Shown here one piece after another: positions 54,106-62,843 of a DNA stretch of 64,000 nt. Location: positions 1 to 64,000 of the forward strand of contig NZ_JAHVDV010000011.1 of the NCBI RefSeq assembly GCF_051486985.1, written 5' to 3'. Positions within the stretch are counted from its first letter, which is position 1; each line of letters opens with the position of its first letter. Source of the stretch: CBFFRJ01 sp051486985. GTDB taxonomy: Bacteria > Pseudomonadota > Gammaproteobacteria > Enterobacterales > Enterobacteriaceae. The notes beneath the pieces are model-generated. The model ran no database searches. It had not been told where the DNA came from and was given only the letters and a program-made list of their open reading frames with translations. Both the position numbers and the translations under genes were made by a program.

Positions 54106-54951
54106 CTATTTACTGACACCGTCTGGAAGATTTGTGCAGAGTTTTCGGTAATGGGCGGGGGAGAGGCGATAAGCACGCTGGAACCAGCGCCCGAGGTGGC
54201 TTTGATCGGCAAACCCCAGCGCGGCCGCCACGCTCGCGGGCTGCTCTCCCCGTGCCAGCCTGCTGCGGGCATTGGCCAGCCGCAGTTGAATAAGCCAGGC
54301 ATGGGGCGAAAGGTGGAACTCACGTTTAAAGCAACGCGTCAGGGTGAAGCGATCGGTACCCGTCTCCCGCGCCAGATCCGACAGGCCGATATTTTCCCCT
54401 ATATGCGCGTGCAAATAATCACGTGCACGATGCGCCACTGCGGCGCTTTGCAACTGCGACGGCAGGCGCTTTCGCCATTGGGTATGCCGGGTAAGCTGGC
54501 CAAGCAGATTGTCCATCGCACTTTGCTGCACGATCCGCATCTCTTCGCTATGCAGAGAATAAAACGTTTGCGAAATAGCCCTGGCGAGCAGCGGCTCGCG
54601 CGCCATCGTGCGAGAAAAATGGAGCGAGTAGCTGGAAGGCACCGAGTCGTATAATCCACGCAATGTTGAGTTCAACCACCCTTCATCAAGGTAGAACGTC
54701 AGGTAGGTAAAGCCCCCTTCCACCGGCGCGTCGCCATCATGAATCTCGCCAGGTTCCAGCAAGAATGCGTCACCCGGCACGCTGCGATGGCGTTCACGGC
54801 GGCAATGAAACTCCTGCGTGCCGCTCAGGGTAATACCGACAAGATAGCTATCGTGCCAGTGCGGATCGTACGCGTGCCCCTCAAAGTGCGCACGAATGGT
54901 TTCAATACCGGTATCAGCATGTTGCCGTAGCTCCAGCCAGTCATTTGCCAT
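54106..54951 (-). CDS. AraC-family transcriptional regulator
   Basis: 281 residues with an N-terminal cupin-type ligand domain (HWHDSYLVGITLSGTQEF, LEPGEIHDGDAP) and a C-terminal double helix-turn-helix (LSDLARETGTDRFTLTRCFKREF and ASVAAALGFADQSHLGRWFQRAY). Likely regulates itself and the adjacent LysE-type exporter. Its 3' end encodes one copy of the 18-bp repeat. Confidence 0.9.
   Translation of the reverse strand: MANDWLELRQHADTGIETIRAHFEGHAYDPHWHDSYLVGITLSGTQEFHCRRERHRSVPGDAFLLEPGEIHDGDAPVEGGFTYLTFYLDEGWLNSTLRGLYDSVPSSYSLHFSRTMAREPLLARAISQTFYSLHSEEMRIVQQSAMDNLLGQLTRHTQWRKRLPSQLQSAAVAHRARDYLHAHIGENIGLSDLARETGTDRFTLTRCFKREFHLSPHAWLIQLRLANARSRLARGEQPASVAAALGFADQSHLGRWFQRAYRLSPAHYRKLCTNLPDGVSK
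54122..54139. promoter_or_regulatory. Repeated 18-bp motif before the LysE gene (candidate AraC operator)
   Basis: TCTGGAAGATTTGTGCAG is found here, inside the 3' end of the araC-type gene and 55 bp upstream of the exporter start. The identical motif recurs at 55002-55019. Confidence 0.45.
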
Positions 54952-55001
54952 ATTGCCTCCGCTATCCTCGTGAACAGCATGGCCTGCCCGCGCAGAAAAA
55001 A

Positions 55002-55019
55002 TCTGGAAGATTTGTGCAG
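55002..55019. promoter_or_regulatory. Repeated 18-bp motif before the AraC-type gene (candidate operator)
   Basis: An exact copy of the motif at 54122-54139, in the same orientation, 51 bp upstream of the araC-type start. Matching distance to two starts suggests an operator used at both promoters. Confidence 0.45.
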
Positions 55020-55094
55020 CACGCCGCTATTTGGCGCAGAATCGCTCAGACTGCCGTAAAGTTGAGCAACTGAACAGCATTTTTTGAAATAGAG

Positions 55095-55130
55095 TTGACG
55101 CCTTACAGCGATTAAGGTTTAATGCGCCCC
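55095..55130 (+). promoter_or_regulatory. Promoter of tRNA-Phe
   Basis: -35 TTGACG (55095-55100), 17-bp spacer, -10 TTTAAT (55118-55123) and a GCGCCCC discriminator (55124-55130), typical of a growth-rate-controlled tRNA promoter. Confidence 0.7.
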
Positions 55131-55133
55131 GTT

Positions 55134-55209
55134 GCCCGGATAGCTCAGTCGGTAGAGCAGGGGATTGAAAATCCCCGTGTCCTTGGTTCGATTCCGAGTC
55201 CGGGCACCA
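55134..55209 (+). tRNA. pheU: tRNA-Phe (anticodon GAA)
   Basis: A 76-nt cloverleaf with encoded CCA: acceptor GCCCGGA, anticodon loop TTGAAAA giving GAA, T arm GGTTCGATTC. Its place near dsbD-yjdC matches pheU of E. coli. The 3' end and the terminator are duplicated 163 bp downstream. Confidence 0.98.
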
Positions 55210-55250
55210 CTTATTCAGAGAACCCAGCCTATGGCTGGGTTTTTGCTTTT
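55193..55250 (+). repeat. 58-bp direct repeat, first copy (tRNA-Phe 3' end plus terminator)
   Basis: The last 17 bases of the tRNA gene and the next 41 bp, including the terminator, are identical to 55356-55413. Confidence 0.95.
55221..55250 (+). terminator. Terminator of tRNA-Phe
   Basis: ACCCAGCC / GGCTGGGT with a TAT loop followed by TTTTGCTTTT. Repeated at 55384-55413. Confidence 0.88.
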
Positions 55251-55355
55251 AGAGATGCGGACTCTCCATCGAACTCCGTTCGATTATTCGCCGCAAGCGA
55301 CTCACCCCTTCGGGGCCAGCGCGACACACGCGCTGTTCAACGCCTCCGGCGTTAG

Positions 55356-55413
55356 TCCGAGTCCGGGCACCACTTATTCAGAGAACCCAGCCTATGGCTG
55401 GGTTTTTGCTTTT
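55356..55413 (+). repeat. 58-bp direct repeat, second copy
   Basis: An exact copy of 55193-55250, starting TCCGAGTCCGGGCACCA. The 105 bp between the copies are rich in short hairpins (AACGCC/GGCGTT, CCCC-TTC-GGGG, AGCGC/GCGCT). The arrangement resembles an attachment-site duplication or a partial tRNA-unit duplication. Confidence 0.95.
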
Positions 55414-55419
55414 GGTTTT

Positions 55420-55510
55420 CTCCCTCTCCCTGAGGGCTGAGGGATCCCCACAAAAAAATGCGAGCACGATCGGTCCCCTCTCCCTTGAGGGAGAGGGTTA
55501 GGGTGAGGGG
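55420..55510. repeat. REP/REPIN-like palindromic repeat, copy C
   Basis: CTCCCTCTCCCTGAGGG ... CCCTCTCCCTTGAGGGAGAGGG and GTTAGGGTGAGGGG, with the interior GAGGGATCCCCACAAAA and TGCGAGCACG shared with copy A at 341-423. It lies between the duplicated tRNA-Phe terminator and the tautomerase gene. 55511-55640 holds nothing else recognisable. Confidence 0.8.
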
Positions 55511-55661
55511 GAAAATGCGACAGCTTATCTCCCGATTGCGCCCCTTCGGCATTTGCCCACATCTCATTCCTGCTACCCGATTATCCATTCCCCTACCCTC
55601 GCTTGCTTTCACGCCACCACCTGACGTATACATAAAGGCCTGTTTCTTACAGGGAAATCTC

Positions 55662-56027
55662 ATGCCTAATATTCTCATGCACTACACCGCCAATCTGCCT
55701 GCACAGGATAAACTCGAAACCTTTGCGCAAAAGATACACACTCTGCTCGCACCCGTTGTGGTCACCGACGTCGGCAATTTCAAAACTTTCTTTATTCCCG
55801 TATCCCGTTACGTCTCAGGTGCAGGCATTGCACACAAAGCCTTCCTGCAAATTGATTTTCGCATGCTGCCGGGGCGTAGCGCGGAGGTGAAAAAAGCCGC
55901 TGCGGATATCGTGCTGGCGCTGGCGGCTGAACACTTCTCCGTCGAGGATGGCGTAGAGACCAGCATCACCATTGAGATTGGCGAGATCGATAAAGAGAAC
56001 TACCACAAAGTGATCGTTAACCCGTAA
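55662..56027 (+). CDS. Tautomerase-superfamily protein, CHMI (HpaF)-like
   Basis: 121 residues resembling 5-carboxymethyl-2-hydroxymuconate delta-isomerase: MPNILMHYTANL with the catalytic N-terminal Pro-1 after Met removal, and GAGIAHKAFLQIDFRMLPGRS. No other homoprotocatechuate (hpa) genes are present, so the physiological substrate is uncertain. ATG 55662 is selected for Pro-1 and AGGGAAA upstream; the frame is open 68 codons further, through REP-like sequence. Its stop abuts the convergent lipoprotein gene. Confidence 0.85.
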   Translation: MPNILMHYTANLPAQDKLETFAQKIHTLLAPVVVTDVGNFKTFFIPVSRYVSGAGIAHKAFLQIDFRMLPGRSAEVKKAAADIVLALAAEHFSVEDGVETSITIEIGEIDKENYHKVIVNP

Positions 56028-56867
56028 TCACTGACACTTCGGCAGCGTCGCCAGCAATACCGGCCAGCGCGCTGCCCAGTCTGAACCATGCTCCATGCCC
56101 GTAACCTCCACGATCTGAACACATCGCTTACCGGCCACCTGCTGAAATCGTCTTGCCACTAACGTTGGGACCGTGGTGTCGTCGGTGCCACTGAAATGTA
56201 CCTGCGGCAGGGTTGAAAGTTGTGCGGCGACGTCTATTGCGCTGCGCGACTCAGGCATTGGCGTGACATGATGTAACGCATTGACGTAAGCAACATCCAG
56301 ATTTCCGGCAACCGTGCGCAATGAACGGACATCATGGCGACGTGCTGCAAGCAACGCAGCGAGGGTTGCCCCGCCTGAATACCCCACCAGCTCTAATTGC
56401 ACCCCCGGATAACGATTAGCAAATATTGTGAGCGCTTCATTCATCGCGCTGACCACTTCAGGCGCAAAGCGTTTGTCCGTCCACCACGTTGTGGTACAAA
56501 CGGCAGCCATAGGAAGATCAGTGAACTGGCAAGGGCGGGCCAGATAAAGGACATTGGGCGACGGATCCGCTGCTGCGAGTTTTAATCCTACCGGGTTACG
56601 CGGTGTCGGGTCATCTGAAGGGGTTGAGCGATTAACCCAGGCGAAACCATCACCTTCAATATAAACCCGCAAAATGTTAACAGGGGCTAAAGTTTTACTT
56701 AAGGCGCGTAGCACAAATGTCTTAGTTTGTAAATTTTCACTGGTTAGACCAGTAGTTTTTGTGAGCGCACCAAGATTATCCTGACGAGTGGTAGTACCAC
56801 ATCCGCTTAATAAAAAAACCATAGCAATCAACAAATGACTTACTTTCTCTCCACATTTATTACGCAT
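56028..56867 (-). CDS. Lipoprotein with alpha/beta-hydrolase fold
   Basis: 279 residues. The signal peptide ends in the lipobox FLLSGC (Cys about 23). The catalytic elbow is GYSGGATLAALLAARR (Ser about residue 165), with a possible Asp in HFSGTDDTTVP and His in GMEHGSDWAARW near the C-terminus. An outer- or inner-membrane-anchored esterase or lipase-like enzyme of unknown substrate. ATG 56867 is chosen with AGAAGG upstream; the frame extends 25 codons more. The upstream 56868-57066 is AT-rich and shows no gene. Confidence 0.82.
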   Translation of the reverse strand: MRNKCGEKVSHLLIAMVFLLSGCGTTTRQDNLGALTKTTGLTSENLQTKTFVLRALSKTLAPVNILRVYIEGDGFAWVNRSTPSDDPTPRNPVGLKLAAADPSPNVLYLARPCQFTDLPMAAVCTTTWWTDKRFAPEVVSAMNEALTIFANRYPGVQLELVGYSGGATLAALLAARRHDVRSLRTVAGNLDVAYVNALHHVTPMPESRSAIDVAAQLSTLPQVHFSGTDDTTVPTLVARRFQQVAGKRCVQIVEVTGMEHGSDWAARWPVLLATLPKCQ

Positions 56868-57066
56868 TAAGCCTTCTCTTTGCAGGGTTTTATCGTGCAT
56901 AAAACGGCATTTATAAAGCGTATAGTGATGCTTAAACATCATTTAGCACGGATTGTGTTTTTTGCAACCAAATGTATATTCTGCACTTGGATAAATATCA
57001 GACGAATCTGAGATCCAATTTCACCAACACCAGGAATCTTTTAAAAATATAACGCAACGGTACATC

Positions 57067-59991
57067 ATGAAGAAATTAAGAATCGGCCAGCATGGTTCAT
57101 TGCTGGTGGCACTCACCTCTGCGCAAGGATTGCTGGCGACTTATGCTCACGCCATTACAACGAATGAAACTATTAGCACAGCAGTTAGTACAAGTCGTGA
57201 AATTTCATTTACTTTCGATAATTTAGATATTACCAACCAGGGTTCATTGATTGCTTCTGGATTTTCTGCAATCCAGGTAACTTACGATGGTAACCTCAAT
57301 TATTTAAATAATGCGGGCACGATTTCCGGCACCAGTGGATATTCGGTCTATAACGCTGGCACTATCGGCACGATTGCGAACAGCGGCACGATTGCGAACG
57401 CCAGCACCTATGGGGCTGTCTACCTGGAAAACGGCAGTCAGACTGACCTCATCAGCAACAGCGGACTGATTGGCGACGCCAGCAGCAGCAACTATGGATA
57501 CGCCATTCATAACTATGGCTATATCAACACGCTGAATAACAAAGCCGATGGCACTATTATTGGTGCTATGGGTTTGTATAACAACGGATATATCTACCAG
57601 GTCGAAAACGCCGGTACCATTTCCAATAATAATAATGGTCACTCAGGTGACAGTGCTATTTTTAACGAAGGCAGCATTGATACCATTGTTAACACCGGAA
57701 CTATCTCTTCCAATTACAGTAATGGCCTGGTCGGCGGCAGCGTCGCCATTCGAAACTATGGCAACATTGGCACACTGATCAACAGCGGAACCATCAGCAG
57801 CAATTATTTCGGCATTTTAAGCGACAGCACGCAATATAATGCCATTGGCGAGATCATTAATAGCGGGCTAATTAAAGCGCCGCAGGCCATATATACCTAT
57901 AATAACAATAGCTTTAGTGACGCTATAAAGATTACCAACAGCGGAACCATCGCCGGTAATATTTATAATTATGGTGCAACGCCGATCGTTATCGCTGGCA
58001 GCAGTGACGGGCAAGGTCTACTGACAGGTTATAATCCAGGCGCAACCGGGTATATCTTTACCAATGGCGGGAACGTGACCTTCAGTTCAGGTTCGTTACT
58101 GTTGAACAACCATGTTTATGCCTCGGGTGGCACGGTCCTTAACGACGCGGCACGTCTCCAGGTGAATGCGCCGCTTATCATTTATGGCAATTATCACCAG
58201 AATGCCACCGGCTCCCTGATTCTGGGCGTCAGTGACGGTGCTAATGCCTCGGAAGATACAACGACGGCCTCTGGCTACGGTCGTCTTACGGTGAACGGTG
58301 CTGCAACCATCGACCAGGGTTCCCACATCTCGCTGGCACGTACAGGCAATACTTACTCGTTTGCCACCGGTCAGCGCTATGTGGTTATCAGCGCAAACAG
58401 TGCCGATACCCAGTACAACGCCAGCAGCCTGAATTATAAAGCCGTGGGTTACAACGGTGCCGTGAAAGGAACGGAAGTTAACGACGGCACGCGCAGTGCG
58501 TTAGTGCTGAGTCTGGAAGAGGCACCGGTTATCGTTACGCCTCCGCAGACATCTCAGCCAACACCGGTGACCCCAGAACCTGTTACGGTTCCTCCTGTTA
58601 CCACCACCCCGACATCACCGGTGGTTGTCACCACCCCGACATCACCGGTGGTTGTCACCACCCCGACATCACCGGTGGTTGTCACCCCGGTAACGACGGC
58701 ACCGACCACGACTGTACCAAAAACACCTGCCGTGGTGACGCCGGTTGTTGTCACGCCCGTCGATGCGACGCCAGTGGTTGCGCCCCCTGCTGTTGTGACA
58801 CCGATTGCCGCAACGCCAGCACAGCCGCAAGCGGAGCCGGTAAAACCAGGCCTGAAAAATTGGGCTACCACGGAGGGTGCGACGTCAACATTGACCGGCC
58901 TGACGCAGTATTCCGGTATTTCTCCGCAACTGTTGGAGCTGTATAACGCCTCACTGGCCATCAACGGTACCTCTGAGGCAAACCGTGTTGGTGAGCAACT
59001 CTCCTCCAGCCAGAACATCAATGCCAGTACTGCCACCGGCACCGCAGTCACCAAAGCGATGAGTATTGTCGGTAACCACATGAACACGGCGCGTAATCCG
59101 CAAACCGCGGGCATGAGCGGCATCTCTACCGGTGATGCCTGGGATGAGTGGGCCTTCTGGGGTCAACCGTTTGGTGGCTTTGCCCGTCAGGACAGCTCTC
59201 GTGAAGTCAGCGGTTATAAAGCGAAGTTCGGCGGTCTGCTGCTGGGTGCCGATCGTGCCCTGGGTGACAACTGGCGTGCCGGTGCGGCCGTGAACTATAG
59301 CAACACCTCCGTTCACGGTACCGGCAACCTGAACAATGATCGCTCGACTGCCGATAACTACGGTGTGATTGGTTATGCCGGTTACACGGGCAACCCGTGG
59401 TACCTGAACCTCTCTGCCGGTGTGAACCGTCAAAACTACGCGTCGACGCGTAATGCCGACTTTACTGGCTTCTCTGGTCGTGCAAATGGCAAGTTCAATG
59501 GTCAGTCCGTGACGCTGCAAACTGAGCTGGGCTACCCACTACAGCTTCCTGCCGACGTCGTACTGACGCCGATGGCGACGCTCACTTATGGTTATCAGCA
59601 TATTGATGGCTACAAAGAGAGCGGCGGTAATGGTATGGCACTGAATGTCGGCAGCAGCCACAATCAGTCGGTAACCAGCGATATCGGTGCCCGCGTAGAG
59701 AAGACTTTTGATACGCGTCTCGGCAAACTGACCCCGTTCGTGCAAGCGTCCTGGATTCATCAGTATGACGATCGTCAGATGAGCAGCACGGCGACCTTTG
59801 GTGCCGATACCCTTGGCGAAACGCAGTTTACGACCAAAGGTGCCGCGCCGGTGAAAGACATGGCCGGGATCGCTATCGGCAGCACCTTGTATAACGCGAA
59901 GGACCTTACCCTTGATGCGCGTTACGATCTGCAGGCAGGCGAGCGTTACCAGGCGCATACCTTTAGTTTACGTCTGCGCAAAACCTTCTGA
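57067..59991 (+). CDS. Autotransporter adhesin with NSGTI-type passenger repeats
   Basis: 974 residues. The signal peptide (about 1-29, ending YAHA) precedes a Gly/Asn/Ser/Thr-rich passenger (30-480) with many repeats of the form I-x-NSGTI typical of a right-handed beta-helix. A Pro/Thr/Val linker follows (about 495-595), including three exact TTPTSPVVV repeats, and then a C-terminal beta-barrel autotransporter domain (about 690-974) ending LRLRKTF. It is therefore a type Va surface protein. No protease catalytic motif is seen in the passenger, which fits adhesion or biofilm roles. The passenger codons are AT-richer than the barrel, suggesting a mosaic history. Confidence 0.9.
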   Translation: MKKLRIGQHGSLLVALTSAQGLLATYAHAITTNETISTAVSTSREISFTFDNLDITNQGSLIASGFSAIQVTYDGNLNYLNNAGTISGTSGYSVYNAGTIGTIANSGTIANASTYGAVYLENGSQTDLISNSGLIGDASSSNYGYAIHNYGYINTLNNKADGTIIGAMGLYNNGYIYQVENAGTISNNNNGHSGDSAIFNEGSIDTIVNTGTISSNYSNGLVGGSVAIRNYGNIGTLINSGTISSNYFGILSDSTQYNAIGEIINSGLIKAPQAIYTYNNNSFSDAIKITNSGTIAGNIYNYGATPIVIAGSSDGQGLLTGYNPGATGYIFTNGGNVTFSSGSLLLNNHVYASGGTVLNDAARLQVNAPLIIYGNYHQNATGSLILGVSDGANASEDTTTASGYGRLTVNGAATIDQGSHISLARTGNTYSFATGQRYVVISANSADTQYNASSLNYKAVGYNGAVKGTEVNDGTRSALVLSLEEAPVIVTPPQTSQPTPVTPEPVTVPPVTTTPTSPVVVTTPTSPVVVTTPTSPVVVTPVTTAPTTTVPKTPAVVTPVVVTPVDATPVVAPPAVVTPIAATPAQPQAEPVKPGLKNWATTEGATSTLTGLTQYSGISPQLLELYNASLAINGTSEANRVGEQLSSSQNINASTATGTAVTKAMSIVGNHMNTARNPQTAGMSGISTGDAWDEWAFWGQPFGGFARQDSSREVSGYKAKFGGLLLGADRALGDNWRAGAAVNYSNTSVHGTGNLNNDRSTADNYGVIGYAGYTGNPWYLNLSAGVNRQNYASTRNADFTGFSGRANGKFNGQSVTLQTELGYPLQLPADVVLTPMATLTYGYQHIDGYKESGGNGMALNVGSSHNQSVTSDIGARVEKTFDTRLGKLTPFVQASWIHQYDDRQMSSTATFGADTLGETQFTTKGAAPVKDMAGIAIGSTLYNAKDLTLDARYDLQAGERYQAHTFSLRLRKTF
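58603..58683 (+). repeat. Three perfect 27-bp tandem repeats in the autotransporter linker
   Basis: Units at 58603-58629, 58630-58656 and 58657-58683 are identical and each encodes TTPTSPVVV. Copy number may vary between strains by slippage without changing the frame. Confidence 0.97.
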
Positions 59992-60001
59992 TCCCCTCAT
60001 G

Positions 60002-60026
60002 CGGGAGCCATTTGGCTCCCGTTTTT
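60002..60026 (+). terminator. Terminator of the autotransporter gene
   Basis: CGGGAGCCA / TGGCTCCCG with a 2-nt loop and five T residues, 10 bp past the stop. Confidence 0.88.
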
Positions 60027-60120
60027 ATTGCTCACGCCTGTTCGCCATCGCCGGTTCTCTGGAGCGAACCCAAAGCAGCACCTATACTGCCCTTATGGTC
60101 TCCCCATCCCGCCTGACACT

Positions 60121-61083
60121 ATGACGACGCAAACCCTGACCCGCCCCTGGCGCGTACCGGGCGCCATCGCGCTGGTAATGCTTGTTATCTTCGCCGCCGT
60201 GGCCTTGCATACCCATTGGGCCGAGTTTTTGCAGTGGTGTCTGAACGCGCAAATCACGCTGCATCGTTACCTGGTGATGTATTTGCTCCAGCTTAATAAT
60301 CATCAGTACACCGGAGGAATCTGGCTCCTGTCAGGCGCCTTCTTTTATGGCGTACTCCATGCCATTGGGCCGGGGCACGGCAAATTCATTGTGACGACCT
60401 GGATGACGACCAATCAAGAGAGTCAGACTGCCGCTCGCGTGATTCCCTTTCTGGGCAGCCTGATGCAGGGCGTCAGCGCGATTCTGTTTGTCTTCATTCT
60501 GGCGGTAGGGTTCAACCTTGCCTCTGGCGATCTCAGTCAAAGCCGCTGGTATGTGGAGAAAATCAGTGCCGTGATGATTGGCGGCTTCGGCTGCTGGCTT
60601 ATCTGGCAGGCGGCGAGGCGTTTAAAACCGAAAAAACGGCAAATCACAGCGTTACGGCCACTTGCCGGGGAACATGCCCATCACATGGACTGCGGCTGTG
60701 GGCAACACGGTGTCGGCGTCAGTACGCAGGGCGACTGGAAAACGCGTCTCGGGGTGATTCTGGCCATCGGTGCTCGCCCATGCAGTGGGGCCATCATGAT
60801 CTTGTTGTTCTCTAATGCGCTGGGGATCGTGAGCTGGGGAATGGCGGCCGTGATGACGATGTCGTTCGGCACGGCGCTGTCTATTATGGGCCTGTCGCTG
60901 GCCGTCCGTTACGCCCGTAATAGCACCGCGACATTCTTCAGCCGGGAGTCCGGGCAATTCCCCTGGCTACTTTCGGCAGTGCGTCTTGCCGGTGGCGTGG
61001 CATTACTGCTTTTTGCGGTGGTGCTCTTCTTAACCGTGATTCCGGTCAGTGCCAACGGCGACTACATTGCTGCCGGGTGCTAA
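60121..61083 (+). CDS. NicO-family nickel/cobalt (or zinc) transporter
   Basis: 320 residues and about six to seven membrane helices. The family metal motifs are HAIGPGHGKFIVTTW (about 80-94) and GARPCSGAIMIL (about 218-229). A cytoplasmic or periplasmic loop rich in His and Cys (GEHAHHMDCGCGQHG, about 180-195) probably binds metal. Start ATG 60121; the frame is open 31 codons further but begins TTG. Often paired with a DUF1007 (ZevA-like) gene, which is absent here. Metal specificity is unknown. Confidence 0.83.
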   Translation: MTTQTLTRPWRVPGAIALVMLVIFAAVALHTHWAEFLQWCLNAQITLHRYLVMYLLQLNNHQYTGGIWLLSGAFFYGVLHAIGPGHGKFIVTTWMTTNQESQTAARVIPFLGSLMQGVSAILFVFILAVGFNLASGDLSQSRWYVEKISAVMIGGFGCWLIWQAARRLKPKKRQITALRPLAGEHAHHMDCGCGQHGVGVSTQGDWKTRLGVILAIGARPCSGAIMILLFSNALGIVSWGMAAVMTMSFGTALSIMGLSLAVRYARNSTATFFSRESGQFPWLLSAVRLAGGVALLLFAVVLFLTVIPVSANGDYIAAGC

Positions 61084-61093
61084 TAGATAAAGA

Positions 61094-61119
61094 AAAGCCC
61101 GGTTCTCACCGGGCTTTAT
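61094..61119. terminator. Bidirectional terminator between the NicO gene and proP
   Basis: AAAGCCCGG / CCGGGCTTT with a 6-nt loop lies between the convergent stop codons. Confidence 0.85.
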
Positions 61120-61123
61120 TCAC

Positions 61124-62626
61124 TTACTCGTCAATCTTCGGATGCTGCTGAACAAGCCGGGTGCGCTTCTTCTGCAGTTCTGCGATCTCTTGATCAATAT
61201 CCTCGATTTTCTGTTCGATATTGTCGTGATGCTCTTGCAGGATCTCTCTGGCTTCCTGAATATCCGATGCCGCAGGCGTTGCCCCTTTCAACGGTTTATT
61301 GGCCGTCTCTTTCATCGTGATACCAGTTATCAGGCCCACTACCGCAACCACCATCAGATAATAGGCTGGCATCATTAGATCGGAGGTGGTTTCGACCATC
61401 CAGGCCGTCAGCGTTGGGGTGAGACCCGCAATCAGAATGGAGATATTAAAGGCACTGGCCAGCGCACTGTAACGAAGGTGCGTCGGGAACATCGCCGGAA
61501 GCGTAGAGGCCATGACACCGGTGAAGCAGTTGAGCACCACCGCCAGCATCAGCAAACCCGCAAAAATCAGGCCGATAACGTTACTGTTAATCAACAGGAA
61601 CGCCGGAATGGCGAGCACAAAGAGCGCCACGCTGCCGAACAAGACGAAAGGACGTCGGCCAAAGCGGTCGCTCAGAAGCCCCATCATCGGCTGAACAAAC
61701 AGCATACCCATCATGATAGCGATGATAATCAGCACGCCATGATCTTCAGAGTAATGCAGGTTATGAGACAGATAGCTCGGCATGTAGGTCAGGAGCATGT
61801 AGTAGGTGACGTTAGTTGCAATCACCAGACCGATACAGGTCAGCAGGCTACGCCAGTGTTTCGTTGCAATCTCTTTAAAGGAGACTTTCGGCCCTTCCTG
61901 TAATCCCTGACGATCGCCCTGTTCCAGTTTATCCACATGCTGCTGGAACGCCGGGGTCTCTTCGAGCGCATGGCGGAGATAAAGACCAATAATGCCGAGC
62001 GGCAAGGCCAGGAAGAATGGAATACGCCAGCCCCAGTCCAGGAAGTTCTGTTCGCCGACAATCGTGGAAAGCAGAACCACAACACCTGCCCCTAATACGA
62101 AGCCCGCAATAGAACCGAAGTCCAGCCAGCTTCCTAAAAAGCCGCGACGTCTGTCCGGGGAATACTCCGCCACAAAAATAGATGCACCGGTATATTCTCC
62201 GCCCACCGAAAAGCCCTGCGCCATCTTACAAAGCAGCAGCAGGATGGGTGCCCATATGCCGATGGATTCATACGAGGGAATCAGGCCAATACAGAATGTA
62301 CTGACGGACATAATAACAATGGTGATAGCGAGAATTTTCTGACGCCCGTATTTGTCACCGAGCATCCCGAAGAATAACCCGCCGAGCGGACGAATAAGGA
62401 ACGGTACAGAGAAGGTACCTAACGCTGCAATCATCTGTACGCTGGGATCGGCATCAGGGAAAAACACTTTGCCGAGGGCGTAAGCCACAAAACCATATAC
62501 CCCGAAGTCAAACCACTCCATCGCATTACCCAGCGATGCAGCGGTAATAGCCTTGCGTAATTTCCCATCATCTATAATGGTTACATCGCGCAAAGTGATG
62601 GGTTTAACTTTTTTCCTTTTTAACAT
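61124..62626 (-). CDS. proP: Osmosensory proline/glycine betaine symporter ProP
   Basis: A proton-osmolyte symporter of the major facilitator superfamily, activated by hyperosmotic stress. The 500 residues equal E. coli, with 12 helices, GDKYGRQKILA and SDRFGRRPFVL loop motifs and a C-terminal coiled coil (about 455-500; HDNIEQKIEDIDQEIAELQK) that tunes osmotic activation. Upstream, a CRP site matches the known proP P1 control. Confidence 0.98.
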   Translation of the reverse strand: MLKRKKVKPITLRDVTIIDDGKLRKAITAASLGNAMEWFDFGVYGFVAYALGKVFFPDADPSVQMIAALGTFSVPFLIRPLGGLFFGMLGDKYGRQKILAITIVIMSVSTFCIGLIPSYESIGIWAPILLLLCKMAQGFSVGGEYTGASIFVAEYSPDRRRGFLGSWLDFGSIAGFVLGAGVVVLLSTIVGEQNFLDWGWRIPFFLALPLGIIGLYLRHALEETPAFQQHVDKLEQGDRQGLQEGPKVSFKEIATKHWRSLLTCIGLVIATNVTYYMLLTYMPSYLSHNLHYSEDHGVLIIIAIMMGMLFVQPMMGLLSDRFGRRPFVLFGSVALFVLAIPAFLLINSNVIGLIFAGLLMLAVVLNCFTGVMASTLPAMFPTHLRYSALASAFNISILIAGLTPTLTAWMVETTSDLMMPAYYLMVVAVVGLITGITMKETANKPLKGATPAASDIQEAREILQEHHDNIEQKIEDIDQEIAELQKKRTRLVQQHPKIDE

Positions 62627-62827
62627 AGTTTCCTCTTTTGACTTTCGCCCATTACCGCCCGGCTTTATTCCACATTAACGCCAGGCGTATTACGCCGCAT
62701 CTTGCAGCGTCCTTATTCAAGCGTAGCAGGTTTACTTACACGGGCTGGTCACAGCCTGTACAACCGAACCTGTTGACGCCTGCTGGGGCAGTTAACGATT
62801 TATTTTTACCCTAACAGGATTTAAAAA

Positions 62828-62843
62828 CGTGATCAACTTCACA
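62828..62843 (-). promoter_or_regulatory. CRP site of proP P1
   Basis: On the minus strand TGTGAAGTTGATCACG matches the CRP consensus at 9 of 10 key bases and closely resembles the E. coli proP P1 site. The rest of 62627-63329 is AT-rich and carries no gene beyond this and the KdgR box. Confidence 0.75.

Noticed and set aside
58951..59520. Antisense frames under the autotransporter barrel
   Set aside because: Composition mirrors the Gly/Thr-rich coding strand; no start signal or homology.
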